Assembly: GCA_039977295.1 (NCBI GenBank)
Contig: JBDWDN010000009.1
Span: forward strand, 186,001 to 250,000
Length of the DNA: 64,000 nt
Direction: 5' to 3'
DNA from: Hellea sp039977295
GTDB taxonomy: Bacteria > Pseudomonadota > Alphaproteobacteria > Caulobacterales > Maricaulaceae
The notes under the pieces are model-generated. The model worked only from the letters and a program-made list of their open reading frames with translations. It made no database searches and was not told where the DNA came from. Below are positions 61,101 to 64,000 of the stretch, one piece after another. Every line of letters begins with the position of its first letter. Within the stretch, counting starts at the first letter, position 1. The translations under genes were made by a program, and so were the position numbers.

Positions 61101-64000
61101 TCGAAGAAGTCGGGGAGTTCATTTCCTGACGTCAATAGAATATCGTCTGAATTGACGGTAAAATTATAGGTCCGAACGTCAGTTTCCAGTCCATCCGATC
61201 CGTAAAATAAATAGCTTTCCGGATACTCCAACATGAGAGAGATCTCCGAGCCATCAATGACAATATCAAGAATATTGGAAAAGTCATTTTCCTGGCGTTC
61301 AAAGAGTATGACCGCAGTTCCATCAGAAAGTTCAGTCAAGGAAATATAGCTCGGCAAGCTATCTCCAGACAGCAGAGTCACGCTAATATTAGAGAGGTCA
61401 GCCCCTTCTGTAATATATTCGGAAACATCAAATATCTCCAAGCCGTCATTCTCTTTAGACGCTGTAACGGCTATGCCGCCAGCCCTAACGTCGACGCTCA
61501 TTTCATCTGTATTAGAAACCCGAATAAGACGAGCGTTCAATGTCAGTTCTTCGCCATCAGTCGATAGTGTTGAAATGACAACATTTAACACAGAATGGGA
61601 GTCAAGGTCTGCAACCGTGCCAACAACTTTTATATCGCTGAGGGCATAAGCGGCGACGCTTTGCCCTTCGATAATAGTGGTCGTATCAATCCAATCTGCA
61701 ATGACTGAGAGGTCAGATAATTCAGTGCCGTCTTCATGATGAATAGCAAATTCAAGCTGGGACGTATCCACAAGCCCGTCAAGATCATCACCCGCGGCAA
61801 GAACATCAAAAGTAACGTCTTCGGTCAGCTCAATTGTAAAATTATTGCTAAGGCTACCATCCGCAACGCCAATGATCGTATTGAGAATATTCGCAGCACC
61901 AAAGACGCTACGCGCCGTATTAACCGTCAATCCCGTGATACGATAAACCCCAGCATCATTGTCAAATAGCCAGTTTGCTTGGATGTCTGTGTCCGTAAGC
62001 GCATCTCCTTGCGCGTCGGTAATAACCAGGTCAATTATTTCAGCGAACTCGGCGCCTTCGAAAGCAGTAGCCTCAATAGATAAATCTACTGAAATAGCCT
62101 CTTCTACAAAGATAACGTTTGGACCTGGGTTCGTTTCGATGAACGCATTATGGGCTATATCGATTTCGCTAGCCGGCGTAATATCTAATACGCGGTCAAC
62201 CTGAACGCCATTGATTTCAGTTGTAGCCAATAAACGAAGTGATGTTGTGTAATAGTCAGGGAACTGAACGAATAGTTTATTCCCAACGATTGTGACCCAA
62301 TCTGGTAACTCTCCGCCTGCAATCGTCGTAATTACAGAACTGTCAAAGCGCGCGCCAAGGTCCGCAAAACTCTCGCCGTAAAAGTCATCGGCAATCGTTA
62401 GCACTGTAATATTCGCCGCATCGTTGGAAGCTTCATCTGCAAACAGAACACCGTCTTGCGTTGACAAAGTATAGGAGCCTATCGAGGTTTCGCCAAAGCT
62501 AAGGATTTCAAACTCATCGCCTTCGATGTCAGTAAATTCATTTCGCAAGAGGTCAGCAAGTGAAAGCGTGATTTGGCTATTCTCGTTCACGTCGCGCGAA
62601 ATAGAGAAAGCTTCAGGCCCTTCCCGCTGCGGCAATATCGTCAGGGTAATTAGGCCTGAATTAGGTGAGTTCCCTTCTTTACTGTCTATAGCGGTGTAGC
62701 GAACCGTGAGCGTTCCAAAGAAGTCTTCGTCTCCTAATTGCACGCCAATATTATCGCCGTCGCGTGATAAAACGGCGCCGCTCGGACCATCTACAAGTTC
62801 AAATGTGTCAAAGAACAGCACGTCCCCGTCAATATCGTAATCATTCGCAAAGGCTTCGGCGGCTGTAATGATATGATAATCAGTATTCTCATACCGCGTG
62901 ACATAATCGTCCACGACGACAGGGCCATCATTATCAGGTTCAATTAATAGTGAGACTGTTGCGGTATCTTCCCCGCCTCGGCCATCAGAAATCGTATACG
63001 TAAATGACGCTTCACCGTTGTAATTTTCATAAGGGGTGAAGACAATCATTCCGTCCGCGCGCAAGAATACGTCACCATTTACGCCAAATCGCGAGACACT
63101 GAGTAACGTCAAGATGTCTTCAACATTGGGGTCTGTATCGTTTGCCAATAATGTTAACGGGTCGATTATGAGCTGCGTATCTTCAAGACCAATCAAAGCT
63201 GCATTATTTGTATAACTATCATTGTTTGCGCTAGGTGGATCATTTTGCGGAATGACATTTACCAGCACGTCGCCTGTTGTGACGCCGCCGCGATTATCCT
63301 GAATTGTATATGTAAAGCCAGCTTCACCCAAAAACTCTGCATCTGGCGTAAAGAGTATAGCGACTACAGTATCTGGGTTTTCTGGGTCATATTCAATTTC
63401 AATTGTCCCATTAACAGGGCCCTGCACTGATACAAATGAGAGAATGTCTTGCGCGTCAACATCCGTATCATTTGACATCAAATCAGCAACCGTAATACGA
63501 ATGAGGTCGCCTTGACGGGTTAAAAACTCGTCACCCTGAGCATCTGTATCCGGCGCATCATTGACCTCAATGACATTGACAAAAACATTCGCCCAATCCG
63601 ATGTTAGGCCGGCTTCATCTTGAATACGATAACGGAAACCTGCAGCTCCGAAGAAATCGTTGTCCGTATCGAAGACTATCGTTCCGGGGTCGATTATGTA
63701 AGCGTCCCCATTTCCATCTACTAGGTTGCCATCTTCATCGATTAACGCGCCGACCTCGAAGAAATATAGTTGGTCATCTTCGACATCAAAATCATTAGCC
63801 GCAAGTTCCGAAATGGATATATATTTGTCTTCATCTTCGAAGACATCAATATAATCATTATAAGCGATTGGAGCATCATTTACTGGGAGGATAACGACTT
63901 CGACCGTTGCCGTGGACTCACGTCCTCGTCCGTCAGTTACAGTATAATCAAAGTAAGCCGAACCATAGAAATCAGGCGCACTTAAGAAGGTAATAGACCC
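52139..64000 (-). CDS. Giant RTX adhesin with cadherin-like/Ig-like repeats (N terminus outside window)
   Basis: The frame is open from the right edge to 52139, at least 3,953 residues. From the N-terminal side: cadherin-like modules with NDAP..DD..ED and LLENDxD patterns (64000 to about 62600), a non-repetitive region (about 62600-60250), more cadherin-like modules (60250-58800), then 16 consecutive repeats of about 97 residues (58790-54120) with DVDGDxLTLTA, LPxWLxFDG and GTPPxxFNG, one cadherin-like module, three more repeats (about 53850-52980), another cadherin-like module, RTX nonapeptides (GGAGNDVLFG type, about 52640-52390) and a C-terminal secretion region ending in DEDAFTFT. Ca2+ should stiffen the rod. 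The adjacent exporter has no protease domain, consistent with export by the C-terminal signal. A surface adhesin or biofilm matrix protein is likely. Confidence 0.94.
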   Translation of the reverse strand, partial: GSITFLSAPDFYGSAYFDYTVTDGRGRESTATVEVVILPVNDAPIAYNDYIDVFEDEDKYISISELAANDFDVEDDQLYFFEVGALIDEDGNLVDGNGDAYIIDPGTIVFDTDNDFFGAAGFRYRIQDEAGLTSDWANVFVNVIEVNDAPDTDAQGDEFLTRQGDLIRITVADLMSNDTDVDAQDILSFVSVQGPVNGTIEIEYDPENPDTVVAILFTPDAEFLGEAGFTYTIQDNRGGVTTGDVLVNVIPQNDPPSANNDSYTNNAALIGLEDTQLIIDPLTLLANDTDPNVEDILTLLSVSRFGVNGDVFLRADGMIVFTPYENYNGEASFTYTISDGRGGEDTATVSLLIEPDNDGPVVVDDYVTRYENTDYHIITAAEAFANDYDIDGDVLFFDTFELVDGPSGAVLSRDGDNIGVQLGDEDFFGTLTVRYTAIDSKEGNSPNSGLITLTILPQREGPEAFSISRDVNENSQITLSLADLLRNEFTDIEGDEFEILSFGETSIGSYTLSTQDGVLFADEASNDAANITVLTIADDFYGESFADLGARFDSSVITTIAGGELPDWVTIVGNKLFVQFPDYYTTSLRLLATTEINGVQVDRVLDITPASEIDIAHNAFIETNPGPNVIFVEEAISVDLSIEATAFEGAEFAEIIDLVITDAQGDALTDTDIQANWLFDNDAGVYRITGLTVNTARSVFGAANILNTIIGVADGSLSNNFTIELTEDVTFDVLAAGDDLDGLVDTSQLEFAIHHEDGTELSDLSVIADWIDTTTIIEGQSVAAYALSDIKVVGTVADLDSHSVLNVVISTLSTDGEELTLNARLIRVSNTDEMSVDVRAGGIAVTASKENDGLEIFDVSEYITEGADLSNISVTLLSGDSLPSYISLTELSDGTAVILFERQENDFSNILDIVIDGSEISLMLEYPESYLFYGSDGLETDVRTYNFTVNSDDILLTSGNELPDFFELIENADGSFGLAITLDPLAEPDGVYEEIIAQDYLDILVDGESIKLVFENLPEVIQGTTDPENLETSIFEGLAEEFYTSPDWVDPSDDVEPDGTITRTYTSEAYPDWMVLIEEIDANDVVTRTYLSAAPPIGHPLSYHIVEMGDDTYTLRFGAEAQYISGDFNTDNAETFFIPETYLDTDGDGNTVLDVSLSDGSALPFWADVIQTEDGRFALSVTWPSEDAFDGAGLNILVNGEALTVARFDAAYQFITYTPDADTSGTDTLTYVVGDGDTIATDTLNINVIDLEVGPNAIDDEVSTVENTAIFISYEQLFANDYDSDGDAIRLVSVQDFANGSVEIVTGGVLFTPDEDYFGNASFTYTITDDVHGSDTATVNVEVFKNRPDPDNDAPIAETDYFTSEEDTVLTITIADLLENDYDPEGEDITFVGIELEGQFGTATTLLGDEIYLTPQSEFNGDAIFTYTITDGNTVSEGQVVVNFTFVNDGPTASDDTGFEIEEDEVFTIDPSILLANDYDIDPDDTISFVGVSNGNNGIVSMVDGEIVFTPFEDYFGNASFDYTIVDSYGEEATATVYLTIFPNNDFPTAVNDLGYEIDEEGSVTISIADIMANDSDRDGDDIFFDGIVGSDLGGTAVDNGDGTITFTGSLDANGGSGFSYRIVDTEGLAAIARVAVNIRPVDDDPLAGDDVFTVSEDTTLVIPILSLLENDADADGHSISFSGFEAGIGGTVIDDGVGNLIFTPDANFNGEASFAYEITDITGASDIGEVRINVTAVNDNPELAIPFADQTVAEDTSFIFSFPENAFTDVDGDDLSFTATLEDGSALPEWLVANSEFMTGIPPQDYNGALTIIVSASDGELSVSDSFTLTVTPVNDAPVTAVEIADVTIDEDTLIDFTLDEDAFTDVDGDTLTLTASLVDGSALPEWLIFDGASFTGTPPINYTGALEITVTATDGEYEAAQSFTLTVEPVNDAPVIGTPLSDQSFDEDTPISFTLPNDAFTDVDGDNLTVTATLASGDALPEWLVFDGSAFTGTPPQDFNGDIEIVVTASDGEFDVSSAFTLAVNAVNDAPILALAIADQAFDEDSEVSFTLPAGTFSDVDGDELTLTAALADGSALPAWLDFDGSAFAGTPPQDFNGALDVIVTASDGALSVNAGFTLTITATNDAPVVAIALIDQSFAEDTEVNFALPENAFTDVDGDTLTLTATLADGTALPAWLAFDGSNFQGTPPENYNGAISLVVTATDGELSVSSSFSLNITAVNDAPIVVTPLVDQSFDEDSLVSFTVPAATFQDADGDDLTLTAKLIDGSALPTWLSFDGSAFEGTPPQDFNGDIEIVVSASDGELSVSSAFTISITAINDAPVIAIPLSDQSFGEDTQISFTLPAGAFADVDGDTLTLTAALVDGTALPTWLSFDGNAFTGTPPQDFNGDIAVRVTASDGEFSVSSDFTLAITATNDAPITAIELANISVDEDSSFAFDVPVGTFTDVDGDTLTLTALLSNGEPLPEWIAFDGVSFEGTPPTDFNGDIDIIVTAGDGEFETSSAFTLTIVEVNDAPVTVIPLEDQNVAEDEAFNFELPEGAFTDVDGDTLTLTAALSDGTPLPSWLVFDGAVFSGTPPQDFNGSHEILVTATDGEFEANAEFTLNVTAVNDAPIVAIALSDQTVSEDSVIDFVLPEGAFTDVDGDVLTLTAVLTDGSNLPEWLIFDGVGFTGTPPQDFNGDIAITVSASDGEYSVSSSFTLSVAPINDIPVVAVPLSDQDFDEDSFISFSLPAASFTDVDGDVLTLTATLSDGSVLPDWLTFDGETFEGTPPANYNGELDITVTASDGEFAVSDSFTLSIAAVNDAPIVVNQPNDQSFAEDSEVDFILAANTFEDIDGDELTLTATLADGSELPEWLSFDGSRFLGTPPANFNGNISLLITATDGEYSVSTGFDLTITSENDAPIVAVPLADQAFDEDSFVSFTLPDTAFEDVDGDSLTLTATLADGSVLPTWLVFDGSAFEGTPPANFNGDIAITVTASDGELSVDSSFTLAITSVNDAPIAAAALADQSFAEDSEISFEIPADSFSDVDGDTLTLSAALADGSALPTWLLFDGISFEGSPPKDFNGDLDITVTASDGEFTAASSFTLSVTSENDAPIVTVPLLDQSFEEDMAVNFTIPAGTFSDVDGDDLTLTANLADGSDLPTWLSFDGAVFSGTPPANFNGELDISVIANDGQTSVSTSFILTITAVNDAPVVPVSLDDIIVQEDTGFSITLPTEALSDPDGDDLLLQLTLADGSALPEWLIFDGANISGTPPQDFNGVVALTLTVSDGDLTAQTSLNLVVESVNDAPTAVDDVIDAVEDTTLTFSILSLLENDFDTENNSFQLTSVSAVSGGTVILDGVGNIVFTPDADFNGAASFTYTVTDIFGGEGQATVTVNVASVNDAPVATQILADQLFMEETEVLIELPEGLFTDVDSDELTVTATQANGSALPAWLSFDGQTFTGTPPSNFSGVLTIAVTAFDGEDSTSVMFDLTIQSDNDAPILTVPLSDRYVLEDEAFSVTLQDAFEDPDGDDLTLTATLADGSALPGWIMFDAVEGRFMGTPPENYSGVIEILVTASDGEFSVSNSFDFHVVNVNDAPTLLNPLADVVIEEDTLIAIEIPANTFEDVDGDDLNFGASLLNGQALPDWLTIENGVLTGLPPQDFTGELEISIVASDGIRTAEDDFTITITPVDDAPIANDDYGFLANAGGTLVINPEEILANDIDPDGDALTIVDVGQGLSGSTYIDNDGDIVYTPNDNFFGFDTVAYAVTDGVTEASAIINIYVQDNFLEFDVQGTAGNDFIFGDIFGRNSIHGGAGDDFLFGGFRSDNLAGGAGNDVLFGLSGRDNLFGGSGNDILFGGSGRDTLSGGTGDDLLFGGRGRDTFEFAQGDGADVIADFNPGLARRRFYIAGDEISVNYDGIDSFGDLLNLAYQDGGNTVFDFGNGDMLILQATRLASLDEDAFTFT
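54120..58790 (-). repeat. Sixteen tandem 97-codon repeats in the adhesin gene
   Basis: Within the giant gene, 16 units of about 291 bases lie head to tail. Each encodes NDAP, DQxFxEDxxxxF, FxDVDGDxLTLTA, LPxWLxFDG, GTPPxxFNG and ASDGExxVSSxFTL. Units are related but clearly diverged at the DNA level. Three further copies follow after one different module. The fold is probably the Ig/cadherin-like domain of dystroglycan type (He_PIG). Confidence 0.88.
60250..62600 (-). other. Non-repetitive region inside the adhesin gene
   Basis: About 2.3 kb that encode a region lacking the NDAP-type module boundaries found on both sides. It has repeated short patterns of the form LPxFxxxxxxxDGxxxL (for example LPSYISLTELSDGTA, LPDFFELIENADGSF and LPFWADVIQTEDGRF), suggesting a second, distinct repeated fold. 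Function is unknown; it may be a ligand-binding or host-contact segment. Confidence 0.55.

Overview
The window looks like part of a chromosome from an alphaproteobacterium, probably a marine or aquatic hyphomonad- or sphingomonad-like heterotroph. This is inferred from TonB receptors with a VVTARR-type TonB box, many class III CoA-transferases, moderate GC, very tight operons with ATGA or TAATG start/stop overlaps, and an RTX/type I secretion locus. No rRNA, tRNA, CRISPR array, insertion sequence or phage was seen.

Region 1 (1-36960) is a large catabolic island of short divergent and convergent operons. From left to right: an exported nitrilase-like lipoprotein (cut by the window edge) and a nitrilase-fold protein with a substituted active site; an aldehyde dehydrogenase plus crotonase pair; a long minus-strand operon (CoA-transferase, AhpD-like protein, VOC lipoprotein, two MmgE/PrpD proteins, PaaK-like ligase, amidase); a CitE-like lyase, MaoC hydratase, acyl-CoA dehydrogenase, mini membrane protein and CoA-transferase operon; a RedY-like, SDR, membrane protein and deacetylase operon; a methyltransferase and alpha/beta-hydrolase operon; an HMG-CoA-lyase-like gene; a cysteine hydrolase, two deacetylases and CoA-transferase operon; a LeuCD-type dehydratase; a TonB receptor; and an operon starting with a GntR/UTRA regulator followed by a FAD oxidase, a VOC protein, an MDR reductase, an unknown protein and a membrane protein. 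A second TonB receptor and further lipoproteins (36331-40330) appear to belong to the same island.

Read together, the enzymes can open a cyclic C-N bond (PuuE-like deacetylase fold), remove ammonia (cysteine hydrolase, amidase), rearrange or hydrate a branched dicarboxylate (MmgE/PrpD, LeuCD), activate it to CoA (PaaK-like ligase, three CaiB/BaiF transferases), then oxidise, hydrate and cleave it (acyl-CoA dehydrogenase, MaoC, CitE, HMG-CoA lyase). The substrate is not known. A nitrogen heterocycle or imide is an inference from gene content. Several promoters in the island carry the same palindrome, TTGA-N6-TCAA, which points to one shared regulator.

Region 2 (40400-46400) holds an AT-rich gene-poor stretch, then a minus-strand beta-oxidation operon: a thiolase-like/crotonase fusion, a small protein, a type-2 3-hydroxyacyl-CoA dehydrogenase, a thiolase and the decayed start of an acyl-CoA dehydrogenase.

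Region 3 (46900-64000) is a type I secretion locus: a TolC-like outer membrane protein and a lipoprotein on the plus strand; a HlyD adaptor and an ABC exporter on the minus strand; and a giant RTX adhesin of more than 3,900 residues. The adhesin has at least 19 repeats of about 97 residues and its N terminus lies outside the window.
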